Shown: in pieces, positions 45,425 to 54,774 of the stretch
How the letters are laid out: every line of letters begins with the position of its first letter
Position numbering within the stretch: position 1 is the stretch's first letter
Assembly (NCBI GenBank): GCA_934796775.1
Contig: CAKVPH010000003.1
Location: 1 to 64,000 of the forward strand
Length of the DNA: 64,000 bases
Direction: 5' to 3'
Source of the DNA: an uncultured Clostridia bacterium
GTDB taxonomy: Bacteria > Bacillota > Clostridia > Christensenellales > Borkfalkiaceae
Position numbers and translations under genes: made by a program
The notes under the pieces: generated by a model
The model's database searches: none
The model's input: the letters and a program-made list of their open reading frames with translations, nothing else
What the model was told of the DNA's origin: nothing

Positions 45425-48316
45425 TTACTGTTTTGTTTCTTCGACGATATAACTTTCGATAAAGTCGCCGACTTTAATATCGTTAAATCCTTCAATCGAG
45501 ATACCGCATTCATATCCCTGATTAACTTCCTTAACTTCGTCTTTAAAACGTTTGAGTTGTAATACGTTACCTTCACAAATCATAACGTCGTTGCGGTAAA
45601 TACGGAGTTTTGCGGAACGAACTATCTTTCCGTCGGTAACATAACAACCGGCAACCATACCTACGCCCGTAATTTTAAACGTATCCCTGACTTCAGCCTT
45701 ACCTGTATATACATCTGTAAATTTAGGCGCAAGCATACCTTTCATAGCTTTCTTTACGTCGTCTATCGCGTCATAAATTATTCTGTAAAGTTTTACGTCG
45801 ATATGAGATCTTTCCGCCTGAACCTTTGCTTTTGCATCCGGTCTGACGTTAAAGCCTATGATGATCGCGTTGGAAGACTCAGCCAAAGTAACGTCGGTTT
45901 CGTTAATTGCACCGACGGCGGCGTGGAGTACGTTGACTTTAACTTCTTCGTTAGAAAGTTCTAAAAGCGATTGCTTAACGGCTTCTGCCGAACCCTGAAC
46001 GTCTGCCTTAATGATAAGATTAAGGTTTTTAAGCTGCCCTTCTGAAATTTTTGAGAAGAGATCGTCTAACGATACTTTTTGCTGACTGCGTATCATTTCT
46101 TCTCTTTCTTTATTCTTTCTTTCTTCCGCTACGAGTTTGGATAATTTTTCCTCGTCTACGGCAAACAATGCGTCGCCTGCGTTAGGAACGTCTTCTAAAC
46201 CGAGAACAGAAACGGCAGTCGAAGGGCCTGCCTCTTTTACGTTGCTGCCTTTCTCGTTTATCATAGCTCTTACTCTGCCGACAACGGTGCCGGCTACTAT
46301 GTTATCGCCGACGTGCAGAGTACCGTTCTGAACGAGCACGGTCGCAAGAGGACCTTTACCTTTATCGAGCTTAGCTTCGATTACAGTTCCGCGAGCTTTT
46401 CTGTTCGGGTTAGCTTTAAGTTCAGCCATTTCGGCAACAAGCAGAATGGATTCAAGAAGTTTTTCTATTCCTTCGCCCGTCTTTGCCGATACGGGAACCA
46501 TGATTACGTCGCCGCCCCAGTCCTCAACAAGTATTCCTTGTTCGGAAAGCTGTTGACGAACTCTGTCGAGATCGACGTGCGGTTTATCAATTTTGTTAGC
46601 CGCTACAATTATAGAAACGCCGGCTGCTTTTGCGTGGTTTATAGCTTCTATCGTCTGCGGTTTAATGCCGTCGTCTGCGGCAACTACTATTATTGCTATA
46701 TCCGTTACCTGAGCACCGCGTGCACGCATTGCGGTAAACGCAGCGTGTCCCGGTGTATCGATAAACGTAATTTTATTTCCTCGTATTTCAACCGAATACG
46801 CGCCTATATGCTGAGTTATGCCGCCTGCTTCGCCTTCGGCAACGTTCGCACTTCTGATTTTATCGAGAAGTGACGTTTTACCGTGGTCAACGTGGCCCAT
46901 AACGGTAACGATAGGCGGACGCTTGATAAGAAGCGAAGCGTCATCGTTCTCTTCAATAAAGCCTTCGTTCATAAGCTCTTCGGCACTCTTTTCAAGTTTC
47001 AACGTAACGTCAATGCCTAAATCTGCAGCAATAAATGCGGCGGTATCAAAATCGATAGAGTCGTTAATAGTTTTTGTAATTCCTTCTTTGAAAAGACGCT
47101 TTGTAATTTCAACGGCAGAAATACCGAATTTTTCAGAAAGCTCTTTTATAGGAGTAACTTCCTTGGTTATTACGGCTTTTTCTATCTTGATATAATTTGA
47201 TTGTTCTTCTTTTTTCTGTTTTGGCTTACGAACCTTTCTGTATCCGGTCTTGTTCTCGTCGAAATCCGCCACCGTAAGCTCTTTAATGTGCGATTTTTTA
47301 TTATTGATTGCGCGCTTATCGTCAAAACTCTTTTCGTTTTTCTTCTTTAAAGGTTTATTATCTTTAGGCGGAACAAACACAACTTCCTGCGGTCTGGCTT
47401 TTAATCCGCCTATAGACGAACGATTGCCCGAAAACGGTGTGTTTCTGTCGCCAAAAGGTTTTTGAGATTTTGTTTGATCTCCTCTTTGCAAACGAGAGCC
47501 GTTTTGCGTTTTGTCGTTATACCTTTCTATGCCTCTTGAGCGAGGACGTTCGTCGCGTTTTTCGGCTTCGGGATCGGCTTTACGAACTATGAAGCTGAGT
47601 ATTGATTTTTTCTTTGGCTGTTCGACAGTTTTTTCTTCCGTTTTAGCCTGAACGGGTTGTTTCGCAGCCGAATCGGTATCCTTGTTTTCCGATTTTTGCT
47701 CTACTTTTTCCGCTACGGGCTTTTCTTCCGCCTTGGCGTTTTCTTTATGCGCCTTAGTCTTTTCGGCAGGCTTTACTTCTGTCTCAACTTTTTCGACTTT
47801 TTCAGGTGCGGATTTTATGTCGGAATCTTGTTTTTTTACGACAGGTTCAGCCTTCGATTTTTTAGGCGCAGAAACTTTTCCTTCAGAAATTTCAGTCTTT
47901 TCACCCTCTTCAGAAGCAGGTTCCGAAGATTTTTCAACGGACTTTTTAGTCTCTTTTTTATCTTCGGTTTTTGCAGCCTTTGCCTTTTTGGGCTTTTCGG
48001 ATTTTACGACTTTTTCGCTATCGGAAACCGCAGCCGATTCAGCAGCCGATACCGCGCCGTCGATTGCCGAAACCGGCGAATCTTTCCGAGTCTTGTTTTC
48101 GGGAATAGGTTCGTCTATTGTTTCGCTATTTTGCGCGAGATCTGCCTCCATGGCTTTTTTACGCATTTCAGCTTCCTTTTCGTTAAGCTTTTTAACGATA
48201 GAAGAAGCTTTCGTCCTTGCGGTTTTTACCCTTTCGCCGAGTTTTTTTAGTTTTTCTTCCTTTAAAGTCTGCAAAAGGATTTTTACGTTTTTCGTGCTGT
48301 CCTGTCTTTCTTCCAT
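45425..48316 (-). CDS. infB: translation initiation factor IF-2
   Basis: GTPase that brings initiator tRNA to the 30S subunit; 963 residues. Residues 1 to about 380 are a low-complexity Lys/Glu/Ala/Ser-rich extension without clear fold. Then follow the IF2-N domain ([21 protein letters not shown]), the G domain with [10 protein letters not shown] (G1), DTPGHAAF (G3) and NKID (G4), domain II ([21 protein letters not shown]), and the C-terminal domains ([10 protein letters not shown]). The long charged N-terminus is common in Firmicute IF2. It lies one base after the ylxQ stop. Confidence 0.97.
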   Translation of the reverse strand: MEERQDSTKNVKILLQTLKEEKLKKLGERVKTARTKASSIVKKLNEKEAEMRKKAMEADLAQNSETIDEPIPENKTRKDSPVSAIDGAVSAAESAAVSDSEKVVKSEKPKKAKAAKTEDKKETKKSVEKSSEPASEEGEKTEISEGKVSAPKKSKAEPVVKKQDSDIKSAPEKVEKVETEVKPAEKTKAHKENAKAEEKPVAEKVEQKSENKDTDSAAKQPVQAKTEEKTVEQPKKKSILSFIVRKADPEAEKRDERPRSRGIERYNDKTQNGSRLQRGDQTKSQKPFGDRNTPFSGNRSSIGGLKARPQEVVFVPPKDNKPLKKKNEKSFDDKRAINNKKSHIKELTVADFDENKTGYRKVRKPKQKKEEQSNYIKIEKAVITKEVTPIKELSEKFGISAVEITKRLFKEGITKTINDSIDFDTAAFIAADLGIDVTLKLEKSAEELMNEGFIEENDDASLLIKRPPIVTVMGHVDHGKTSLLDKIRSANVAEGEAGGITQHIGAYSVEIRGNKITFIDTPGHAAFTAMRARGAQVTDIAIIVVAADDGIKPQTIEAINHAKAAGVSIIVAANKIDKPHVDLDRVRQQLSEQGILVEDWGGDVIMVPVSAKTGEGIEKLLESILLVAEMAELKANPNRKARGTVIEAKLDKGKGPLATVLVQNGTLHVGDNIVAGTVVGRVRAMINEKGSNVKEAGPSTAVSVLGLEDVPNAGDALFAVDEEKLSKLVAEERKNKEREEMIRSQQKVSLDDLFSKISEGQLKNLNLIIKADVQGSAEAVKQSLLELSNEEVKVNVLHAAVGAINETDVTLAESSNAIIIGFNVRPDAKAKVQAERSHIDVKLYRIIYDAIDDVKKAMKGMLAPKFTDVYTGKAEVRDTFKITGVGMVAGCYVTDGKIVRSAKLRIYRNDVMICEGNVLQLKRFKDEVKEVNQGYECGISIEGFNDIKVGDFIESYIVEETKQ

Positions 48317-48317
48317 A

Positions 48318-48644
48318 TTAACGTCCGACTCCTTCCGGGCATAAGAACAAGGTTTCGTCCCGGTTATCTATAATTGCTTTGGCAAGAGAAGTATCCGTCA
48401 CCGCGGCGATTTTACAATTTGATTTATTACATAAGTTTTCAAGCGGTATTTTACATTCCAACAGCGGACAAGAAAACTTTGCGGATAAATTTTGAGCAAG
48501 TTTTTTTGCGTTTTCGGCTGCGCTGTTACAAACTAAAACGAGATACGCTTTTTTAAGTCGTTTTACCGAATCGCTCCCCGTAACAAGCTTACGCGCTTTT
48601 ACGGCAAAGCCTATAAATGTTTCGGCTTTACTCCTCTTTTCCAA
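48318..48644 (-). CDS. ylxQ: L7Ae/L30e-family RNA-binding protein YlxQ
   Basis: A 108-residue protein of the ribosomal L7Ae superfamily. [16 protein letters not shown] at the N-terminus and [17 protein letters not shown] are typical of the clostridial YlxQ group, and a predicted kink-turn-binding surface is likely. Role in the nusA-infB operon is not established. It overlaps ylxR by 17 bases. Confidence 0.88.
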   Translation of the reverse strand: MEKRSKAETFIGFAVKARKLVTGSDSVKRLKKAYLVLVCNSAAENAKKLAQNLSAKFSCPLLECKIPLENLCNKSNCKIAAVTDTSLAKAIIDNRDETLFLCPEGVGR

Positions 48645-48891
48645 AAACGGCGTCCTCCACTTCTGAATATACTTCTTCGGATATTTCCTGCTTGAAAGCT
48701 CTGTTTAAAAGCTTGGCTTTTTTTAATTTTTTAACACACTCCGGCGAGACGCATATATATGCGCCCCGTCCGCTTAGTTTGCCCGTTTTATCTACGGCAA
48801 AACTGCCGTCAGGCATTCTTACCACCCTGATTAGTTCGTTTTTTGAAAATTCCTTTCTGCAAACTATACAGGTACGAACAGGATTATTCAT
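48628..48891 (-). CDS. rnpM: YlxR/RnpM (DUF448) RNA-binding protein
   Basis: An 87-residue DUF448 protein. The zinc-like pair CIVC is at 9-12, followed by ELIRVVRMPDG and the family motif GRGAYICVSPECVKK. The family has been reported as an RNase P modulator and nucleic-acid-binding regulator in B. subtilis. It overlaps nusA by eight bases and ylxQ by 17. Confidence 0.92.
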   Translation of the reverse strand: MNNPVRTCIVCRKEFSKNELIRVVRMPDGSFAVDKTGKLSGRGAYICVSPECVKKLKKAKLLNRAFKQEISEEVYSEVEDAVFGKEE

Positions 48892-49978
48892 TTTCTACGG
48901 CGGGTTGAGCTAAAGTTTCGGGATCGTAACCCATTTCGGCTTTTGCCTTACTCTCGCTCTTTACGTCAATCTTCCAGCCGGTAAGTCTTGCGGCAAGTCT
49001 TGCGTTCTGTCCGTCTTTACCTATGGCAAGCGAAAGCTTATCGTCGGGAACTATAACTCTTGCAACCTTTTCGCCTTCTATTGCAGTAACCATTACAACT
49101 TTAGCCGGCGACAATGCTTTTGCTATAAATTCAAGCGGATCTTCACTCCATAAAATAATATCTATTTTTTCGCCGTTCAATTCGTTTACTATAGCGTTTA
49201 CACGGCAACCTTTCTGACCTACGCATGCGCCGACAGCATCAAGATTAGGATCAAGACTGCAAATCGCGATTTTTGTACGCTGACCTGCTTCACGGGCAAT
49301 TCCCTTTATCTGAACAAGTCCCTGTTTGATTTCGGGAACTTCATTTTCAAATAACTTTCTTACAAGCCCTACAGCGCTTCTCGATACGATAATCTGTGCA
49401 TTTCTGCCGTCGTTTTTTACGCGTTTAACGTAAACTTTAAGCGATTGATTAACCGTGTAATTTTCACCGGGAACCTGATCAGCGGGAAGTAAAATTCCTT
49501 CAATCTGTCCGCCACCGATTTCAACAAATACCGTTTTGTTTTCAACGCGACGAACTATGCAGTTCTGAATTTCGTTTTCTTTATCTTCAAATTCGGCAAT
49601 GGTATTCTCACGCTCGGCTTCACGCAGCTTTTGCATTACTACCTGCTTTGCGGTCTGAGCGGCAATTCTGCCGAACTGTTTGGGAATAAATTCCTGTTCG
49701 TAAACGTCGCCGATTTTATAAGACTTTTTAGTCTGACGAGCGGCTTCTAAAGAAATTTCGTTATCGGGATCAACAACTTCGTCCACGATATTTTTTACCA
49801 TACAGAATTTGACCGTACATTTTTCGGGGTTCATCTTTATCCTGACGTTGCCCGCGATATTAAACTGACGCTTATACGCTATTGAAAGAGCGTTTTCGAG
49901 CGTACTTATAAGCATATCGAAATCAAGACCTTTTTCGTTTACCAGATCTTCGAGAGCCTGAAAAAATTCTTTATTCAT
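48884..49978 (-). CDS. nusA: transcription elongation/termination factor NusA
   Basis: Binds RNA polymerase and promotes pausing and termination. It is 364 residues long. The N-terminal RNAP-binding domain covers about 1-125, then S1 (RRVENKTVFVEIGGG...), KH1 (VGACVGQKGCRVNAI) and KH2 (LAIGKDGQNARLAARLTGWKID). There are no C-terminal acidic repeats, as usual in Firmicutes. Second gene of the rimP operon, and so subject to the leader attenuator. Confidence 0.97.
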   Translation of the reverse strand: MNKEFFQALEDLVNEKGLDFDMLISTLENALSIAYKRQFNIAGNVRIKMNPEKCTVKFCMVKNIVDEVVDPDNEISLEAARQTKKSYKIGDVYEQEFIPKQFGRIAAQTAKQVVMQKLREAERENTIAEFEDKENEIQNCIVRRVENKTVFVEIGGGQIEGILLPADQVPGENYTVNQSLKVYVKRVKNDGRNAQIIVSRSAVGLVRKLFENEVPEIKQGLVQIKGIAREAGQRTKIAICSLDPNLDAVGACVGQKGCRVNAIVNELNGEKIDIILWSEDPLEFIAKALSPAKVVMVTAIEGEKVARVIVPDDKLSLAIGKDGQNARLAARLTGWKIDVKSESKAKAEMGYDPETLAQPAVENE

Positions 49979-50004
49979 ATTTTTTACTCCTGTTTTATCC
50001 CTGT

Positions 50005-50466
50005 TTAGTCAAATTTGATGGCAAGATTTATTTTTGCAATTTTTGAAAGAGGTATTTTTTTATCCTTTCCGTTCTCTTCGACAATTACGTTATTTTCATC
50101 ATAGCCTTTTAATACGCCTTCAAAATATTTTTTCCCCTTTTCCGGCGCAAAAAATTTAATTTCAACTTCTTTACCTATCGTTTTTTCAAAATCCCTTGCC
50201 GTTTTAAGAGATCTGTCAAGCCCGGGGCTTGATACGTTGAGCGTATAAGTTTCTCCGTTTGTAAAATCATACTCGTCCAAAACGGGATCTATGGCATTAT
50301 GATATTTTTCACAAGTATCCAAATCTACTCCGTTTTCGGTATCGATAAACACGGTCAGAGCGGGATTCTTGCTCATTTTAAACTCTACGTCCACAATCTC
50401 TATTCCCATAGGCGTAGCAATATTTTCGAGTATTTTTTTTAATTCTTCTATAGACTTGGTTTTCAT
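50005..50466 (-). CDS. rimP: ribosome maturation factor RimP
   Basis: A 153-residue 30S assembly factor. N-domain: GIEIVDVEFKMSKNPALTVFID, with the conserved DLDTCEKYHNAIDPVLDE. The C-terminal SH3-like domain ends in IPLSKIAKINLAIKF. First gene of the rimP-nusA-ylxR-ylxQ-infB-rbfA-nrnA-truB-ribF-nfo string. Its only plausible ribosome binding site is GAGAG just after the leader terminator's T-run. Confidence 0.95.
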   Translation of the reverse strand: MKTKSIEELKKILENIATPMGIEIVDVEFKMSKNPALTVFIDTENGVDLDTCEKYHNAIDPVLDEYDFTNGETYTLNVSSPGLDRSLKTARDFEKTIGKEVEIKFFAPEKGKKYFEGVLKGYDENNVIVEENGKDKKIPLSKIAKINLAIKFD

Positions 50467-50476
50467 AATCAGTGTT

Positions 50477-50514
50477 CTCTCAAAAAAATTGAGAGGGATT
50501 AACGCCCTCTCAAT
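50477..50514 (-). terminator. intrinsic terminator in the rimP leader (attenuator)
   Basis: ATTGAGAGGG and CCCTCTCAAT form a perfect 10-bp stem (50514-50505 with 50497-50488) with a 7-nt loop, followed by seven T. Only about 15 nt separate it from the rimP ATG, with the promoter upstream at 50541-50569. A third segment, TTGAGAG (50483-50477), can pair with CTCTCAA of the second arm and would cover the ribosome binding site. Confidence 0.85.
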
Positions 50515-50540
50515 GTCAAGTAAGTATCTTCAGCATATTT

Positions 50541-50569
50541 ATAATAACATATTATATAGTCTTTTGCAA
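50541..50569 (-). promoter_or_regulatory. promoter of the rimP-nusA-infB operon
   Basis: TTGCAA (50569-50564), 17-bp spacer, TATTAT (50546-50541), with TG two bases ahead (extended -10). The predicted start is near 50534, about 20 nt before the terminator hairpin. Confidence 0.65.
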
Positions 50570-50624
50570 GCATTTTTCGCTCGTTTTAGAATTTATTTGC
50601 GAGTTTTAGCAAATTCAGTCTCCG

Positions 50625-52157
50625 TTATACGTCGTATTCCGGCAAACTACCCTTTAATTTTATTAGTTCTATAAACATCTGAGCGGTGGCAAAAGCGTCG
50701 CTGTATGCTCTGTGATGCAAAAATTCTATACCGAATTTTTCGCAGACGGTGTTAAGTTTATGGTTGGATAAATCCGGAAGCACTGTGCGGGAAAGCGCAA
50801 GCGTATCGATTCCGCGATTAGAATAAATGTAATTTACCGCTTTAGACTGATTTTTTAAAAATGTATAGTCAAACGCAATATTATGAGCGATGATAACGCT
50901 TCCGTAACAGAATTTATATATATCGCCGGCTAAGGCTTCAAAATTAGGCGCATCTTTTACCATATCGTCGGTTATTCCCGTAAGTTCCACTACGTTTTCG
51001 GGAATTTTACGTTCGGGATTCACCATTGTTGAAAACTTTTCGGTTATTTTGCCGTCAACCATTTTTACCGCGCCTATTTCGGTTATTCTGTCATCGGAGG
51101 GAGAAGTTCCCGTCGTTTCAAGGTCTACAACTACAAACGAAGTGCCTTTTAAACACTCCGGAATTTTTGATTCGACCGCGAACATATTCGTCTGGAAAAT
51201 CTCTTCCATAGGAGAAGGCGAACAAAGCGCATACGTTTCCGGCGGACGCCTTGAGACGCGCTCTTCGTATATAAAGTTTGCAGGCAAACAGCAAAAGTTT
51301 ATGCTTTTAATGTTAAAACGATGATAGCCGTTATCAGTGATTTCAGCGTCGCCGAGAACTATGACCTCACTCCCTTCCTGTACCTTTTCCATTTTTCTGA
51401 GCGTATCTTTATTGTTGGTAAAAAGCGAGCCGGACATTCTGCCCGTTCCGTCGTTAAAGTCGAGAATAAAGAAGGGCTTACCCGTTTTTGTAAGTTTTTC
51501 TCGTCTGCCTACGACCTTGCCGGCAATAGTAAGTTCACCTGTTTTATCACATGCGTCGGCTATGTACATTACTCGATCGTTGGTATTGTTATCGAATAAT
51601 CTCGTAACGTTTTCTACGTTAAAATACCTTAGCGGTATCTGCTCTATTCTGGCGTAATCAACCTTTTCTTCGGCTAAAATATCGCTGTATTCGCTGTTTG
51701 CCGTCGGCGCGTAAGAAAAGCTGAAATCTTCGCAAAAAAAGCCTTTTAAATATTCAGACAAATCGTTTTCGAACGTTCCCGCTTTAAAATATGAGCATAT
51801 TTCTTCTTCTGCACATATTTCTACATTTGCCCGCCCCAAAGTAACGCTTACTACAAAATTGTCCGCATTTACACGCTCTTTTATAGGAGCGCAATTACTC
51901 GCGATATAAGATAATATGCGATTTTTTACAATTTCAGGATCGCAAACGGATTTTTTAAGTTCCGCTTTTACGTTGGCAAAAGGAAGTTTTTCGGCTATGT
52001 GCTTTTCTATTTTTTTTTCGTCGTCTTGATTAAAATGTCTGCTTAGTAAAAACGTTGCTTTAAGATCTTTTGTCTGAGTATCGTAAACGGCTTCTTCAAG
52101 TCTTATTTTATCAAATTTTTCGTCAAGTTTTTTTATTTCTTCGGTTAAAACGCTCAT
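50625..52157 (-). CDS. PolC-derived protein: N-terminal domain, OB fold and DEDDh exonuclease, no polymerase
   Basis: A 510-residue protein in the position of polC (between ispG and rimP). The N-terminal region (about 1-190) and the OB domain (AGKVVGRREKLTKTGKPFFILDFNDGTG, about 215-300) resemble PolC. The DEDDh proofreading exonuclease follows (Asp345, Glu347, Asp430, His482, Asp487). The PHP segments and the whole polymerase core of the usual PolC of about 1,400 residues are absent and the gene ends right after the exonuclease. All catalytic residues are kept and the frame is intact, so it looks functional rather than decayed. Confidence 0.8.
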   Translation of the reverse strand: MSVLTEEIKKLDEKFDKIRLEEAVYDTQTKDLKATFLLSRHFNQDDEKKIEKHIAEKLPFANVKAELKKSVCDPEIVKNRILSYIASNCAPIKERVNADNFVVSVTLGRANVEICAEEEICSYFKAGTFENDLSEYLKGFFCEDFSFSYAPTANSEYSDILAEEKVDYARIEQIPLRYFNVENVTRLFDNNTNDRVMYIADACDKTGELTIAGKVVGRREKLTKTGKPFFILDFNDGTGRMSGSLFTNNKDTLRKMEKVQEGSEVIVLGDAEITDNGYHRFNIKSINFCCLPANFIYEERVSRRPPETYALCSPSPMEEIFQTNMFAVESKIPECLKGTSFVVVDLETTGTSPSDDRITEIGAVKMVDGKITEKFSTMVNPERKIPENVVELTGITDDMVKDAPNFEALAGDIYKFCYGSVIIAHNIAFDYTFLKNQSKAVNYIYSNRGIDTLALSRTVLPDLSNHKLNTVCEKFGIEFLHHRAYSDAFATAQMFIELIKLKGSLPEYDV

Positions 52158-52209
52158 TTATTGCAGTTTCTCCGTGTGTTATTTTTGCTATTTAAATTTA
52201 TTTAAAGAT

Positions 52210-53259
52210 TTATATTTCGGAGGCGAGCTTTTCGATCTCTTCAATAAACACCTTTTCCGCCTTATCCGACGGAATGTTCATGTACACCTCGCCTTTTTTG
52301 AATATAACGCAATTTTTTCCGTTACCCGCAATGCCGATATCGCATTCGCGAGCTTCTCCGGGACCGTTTACCACGCATCCCATAACGGCAATTTTTAAAG
52401 GTTTTTTAACGTTTGCGGTTAAAAGTTCAACTCTGTTTGCCAGCCCTATACTGTCATATCTCGTACGACCGCATGTCGGACAAGCTATAACTTCAACGCC
52501 CTGATTTTTTAATCCCAAAGCGCGAAGTAGCGTAACGCCCGCTTTAACTTCTTCAATAGGATCTGCCGCAAGCGAATAGCGGATAGTATCTCCTATACCT
52601 TCAAGCAACAAAGAACCTATACCCGCACTGCCTTTTATAAGTCCGCTTTTAAGCGTTCCCGCCTCGGTTACGCCTACATGCAACGGATAGTCGCATTTTT
52701 TATTTAAGTATTCATAAGTTTTTACCGTAAGAGTAACAGACGAAGCTTTTGCAGATAAAACGATATTATCAAAACCGTATTTTTCTAACATTGCGGCTTT
52801 TTCAAGTGCGCTTTCGGCAAGAGAAACTTCCGAAACGCCATATTTTTCCAAAAACTTTTTTTCAACACTGCCGCTGTTAGAACCGACTCTGCAACAAATT
52901 CCGCTTTGTTTTAAAGCGTCCGCAACGGCTTTTACGTTCTGTTCGCCGCCTATGTTACCCGGGTTTATGCGAATTTTATCCACACCGTTTTCGATTGCTT
53001 TTATTGCAAGCCTGTAATCAAAATGAATATCTGCAACCAAAGGAACATAAACATTTTTTTTAATTTCCGCGATTGCATTCGCGTCGTCCTCGTCGGCTAC
53101 GGAAACGCGCATAATGTCTGCACCGCAAAGCGCAAGCTCGTTAATCTGCGAAATAACTTTTTTAGTAGACGAAGTTTTTACGTTGCACATAGACTGCACG
53201 GCAACGGGACTTCCTCCGCCTAAATACAAGTTGCCTAATTTTATTTTTTTTAAACTCAT
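52210..53259 (-). CDS. ispG: (E)-4-hydroxy-3-methylbut-2-enyl-diphosphate synthase IspG
   Basis: [4Fe-4S] enzyme of the MEP isoprenoid pathway, converting MEcPP to HMBPP. It is 349 residues long. The TIM barrel has PVAVQSMCNVKT and RINPGNIG. Cluster ligands are Cys260, Cys263 (CPTC) and Cys295 (MGCVVNGPGEA) with the following Glu. No ribosome binding site is evident: the 40 bases before the ATG are A/T-rich and repeat copy h lies just beyond them. Confidence 0.96.
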   Translation of the reverse strand: MSLKKIKLGNLYLGGGSPVAVQSMCNVKTSSTKKVISQINELALCGADIMRVSVADEDDANAIAEIKKNVYVPLVADIHFDYRLAIKAIENGVDKIRINPGNIGGEQNVKAVADALKQSGICCRVGSNSGSVEKKFLEKYGVSEVSLAESALEKAAMLEKYGFDNIVLSAKASSVTLTVKTYEYLNKKCDYPLHVGVTEAGTLKSGLIKGSAGIGSLLLEGIGDTIRYSLAADPIEEVKAGVTLLRALGLKNQGVEVIACPTCGRTRYDSIGLANRVELLTANVKKPLKIAVMGCVVNGPGEARECDIGIAGNGKNCVIFKKGEVYMNIPSDKAEKVFIEEIEKLASEI

Positions 53260-53284
53260 TTTTTTTATGTTTTTTATTTAAAAA

Positions 53285-53310
53285 GTGGGGCTATAAGTCG
53301 ATTATCCGGC
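53285..53310 (-). repeat. dispersed repeat, copy h
   Basis: The minus strand reads GCCGGATAATCGACTTATAG then CCCCAC. It overlaps the coaX stop codon (53302-53304) and lies in the spacer before ispG, orientated with the genes. Confidence 0.78.
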
Positions 53311-54081
53311 AGTATTAAGACTATATAGCATCTGAAGGCCTTCTAAGGTAAGCACTCTGTCGCTTACGTTTATGCACTTAGCTTCGGACGCGATTATTTC
53401 GCCAAGTCCGCCGGTTGCAACAACTACGCAATCGTTATTTTTAAGCTCTCGTTTTATTTTTGCAACCAGATACTCCACAAGCCCGGCAAAACCGTATAAC
53501 AGCCCCGCCTGCATATTCGACACAGTGTCTTTGCAGATAACTTTTCCTGGAAGTTCCAGTTCGATATTCGGCAATTTTGCCGTTCCGTTTACAAGCGAAT
53601 CGAGCGAACTTTTTATTCCCGGAGCGATAACGCCGCCTATAAGCTCACCTTTTTCGTTTATAACGTTTATAGTGGTAGCCGTACCGAAATCTATACAGAT
53701 AACAGGCTTTTCGCCCCCGTATTTTTTATATGCGGCAACGCTGTTTACTATTCTGTCCGCGCCAACTTCCTTAGGACTTTCCACTTTTAAATTTATCCCC
53801 GTCTTTAACCCGGGCTCTACCATGAGCGGAGTTTTACCCAGATAGTACTCGCACATATGCGCCATCGTATAGTTAAGCTGCGGTATTACGGAGGACATTA
53901 TAATGCCTTCTATATCGTCGTTATTTATTCCTGCCGAAGCCAACAAATTACAAACTATAACGCCGTATTCGTCGGCTGTAGAAGTCTTTTTTGACGCGAT
54001 ACGAAAACTTGCTATAAGCTTGCTGTTTTCAAAAATGCCGTATTTTATATTAGTGTTGCCTATATCGATACATAAAATCAT
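53302..54081 (-). CDS. coaX: type III pantothenate kinase
   Basis: First step of CoA synthesis: phosphorylates pantothenate. The 259-residue ASKHA-fold protein starts MILCIDIGNTNIKYGIFE, has the pantothenate site GADRIVNSVAAY, the second phosphate loop ICIDFGTATTINVIN, and the third motif VVVATGGLGEII. The last codons and stop are formed by repeat copy h. Directly downstream of the ECF S component, suggesting vitamin uptake coupled to its use. Confidence 0.95.
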   Translation of the reverse strand: MILCIDIGNTNIKYGIFENSKLIASFRIASKKTSTADEYGVIVCNLLASAGINNDDIEGIIMSSVIPQLNYTMAHMCEYYLGKTPLMVEPGLKTGINLKVESPKEVGADRIVNSVAAYKKYGGEKPVICIDFGTATTINVINEKGELIGGVIAPGIKSSLDSLVNGTAKLPNIELELPGKVICKDTVSNMQAGLLYGFAGLVEYLVAKIKRELKNNDCVVVATGGLGEIIASEAKCINVSDRVLTLEGLQMLYSLNTAG

Positions 54082-54104
54082 AATATTTTACCTGTGTTTT
54101 ATTT

Positions 54105-54761
54105 TTATGCGTTATCATCGCCTGACGTAGTATTTGTTTTATCAAAAGTTTTTTTGCCTATTGTTTTTATAACGGTGAAAAACACCGGCGTAGCGATAAG
54201 ATTCACACAAAATTCAACTAAGAAATTTACGCCGGCGCAGCCTATAAAAAGAAAATATGTTAAAGCTTTGGCATCACCTATAAAACCTTGAGCTATAAAC
54301 GCCGAAGTATATAAGTTACCGAATACAAGCGTAAGCAAAACAAAAATAGCCGTATTTACAACCGGCGCAGAAAGTGCCGCCGCCACGATTGCGATTTTTT
54401 CGTTTTTAGGTTTAATCGCGTTAAATAATACCCCCGGAACAACGCCCGCAAGTATACCTTTTGAAAAAATAATCAAAATGGTAGCAAGCGGACTTGCGTT
54501 AAGCATTACGTAAGTGAAAAAATCTCCGCCCGAAATACCGTATAAAAAAACAATAAGCGAGAACACAAACCCCAAAAATCCGCCGGCAATCGGTCCTAAA
54601 ATACAAGAACACAAAACGACGGGAATGAGCACGAGTGAAAAACTCGTAGTTCCCACTTTTACCGCGCCGAGCCCTGCTTGCAAAAGCACGACGAATGCGG
54701 TAAGCACACCTAAAACGGCAATATTTTTTGGCGTAAAAAAGCCATGTTTTAATTTTGACAT
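54105..54761 (-). CDS. ECF transporter S component, probable pantothenate (PanT-like)
   Basis: A 218-residue membrane protein with six hydrophobic helices and the ECF S-component pattern near the N-terminus (KNIAVLGVLTAFVVLLQAGLG...; FSLVLIPVVLCSCILGPIAGGFLGFV). It binds a vitamin and docks to a shared EcfAAT module encoded elsewhere. Pantothenate is inferred from the adjoining coaX. The frame opens at TTG 54773, but ATG 54761 has GGAGG six bases upstream and is taken as start. Confidence 0.85.
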   Translation of the reverse strand: MSKLKHGFFTPKNIAVLGVLTAFVVLLQAGLGAVKVGTTSFSLVLIPVVLCSCILGPIAGGFLGFVFSLIVFLYGISGGDFFTYVMLNASPLATILIIFSKGILAGVVPGVLFNAIKPKNEKIAIVAAALSAPVVNTAIFVLLTLVFGNLYTSAFIAQGFIGDAKALTYFLFIGCAGVNFLVEFCVNLIATPVFFTVIKTIGKKTFDKTNTTSGDDNA

Positions 54762-54774
54762 AAAAGCCTCCAAT

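Noticed and set aside
47657..48344. Long plus-strand frames (197 and 220 codons) opposite infB
   Set aside because: They are antisense shadows of the repetitive Lys/Glu/Ala-rich N-terminus of IF2: Phe/Ser/Arg-rich, without ribosome binding sites.
11858..53310. CRISPR array made of the dispersed repeat
   Set aside because: Copies are kilobases apart, in both orientations, with no regular spacers and no cas genes.
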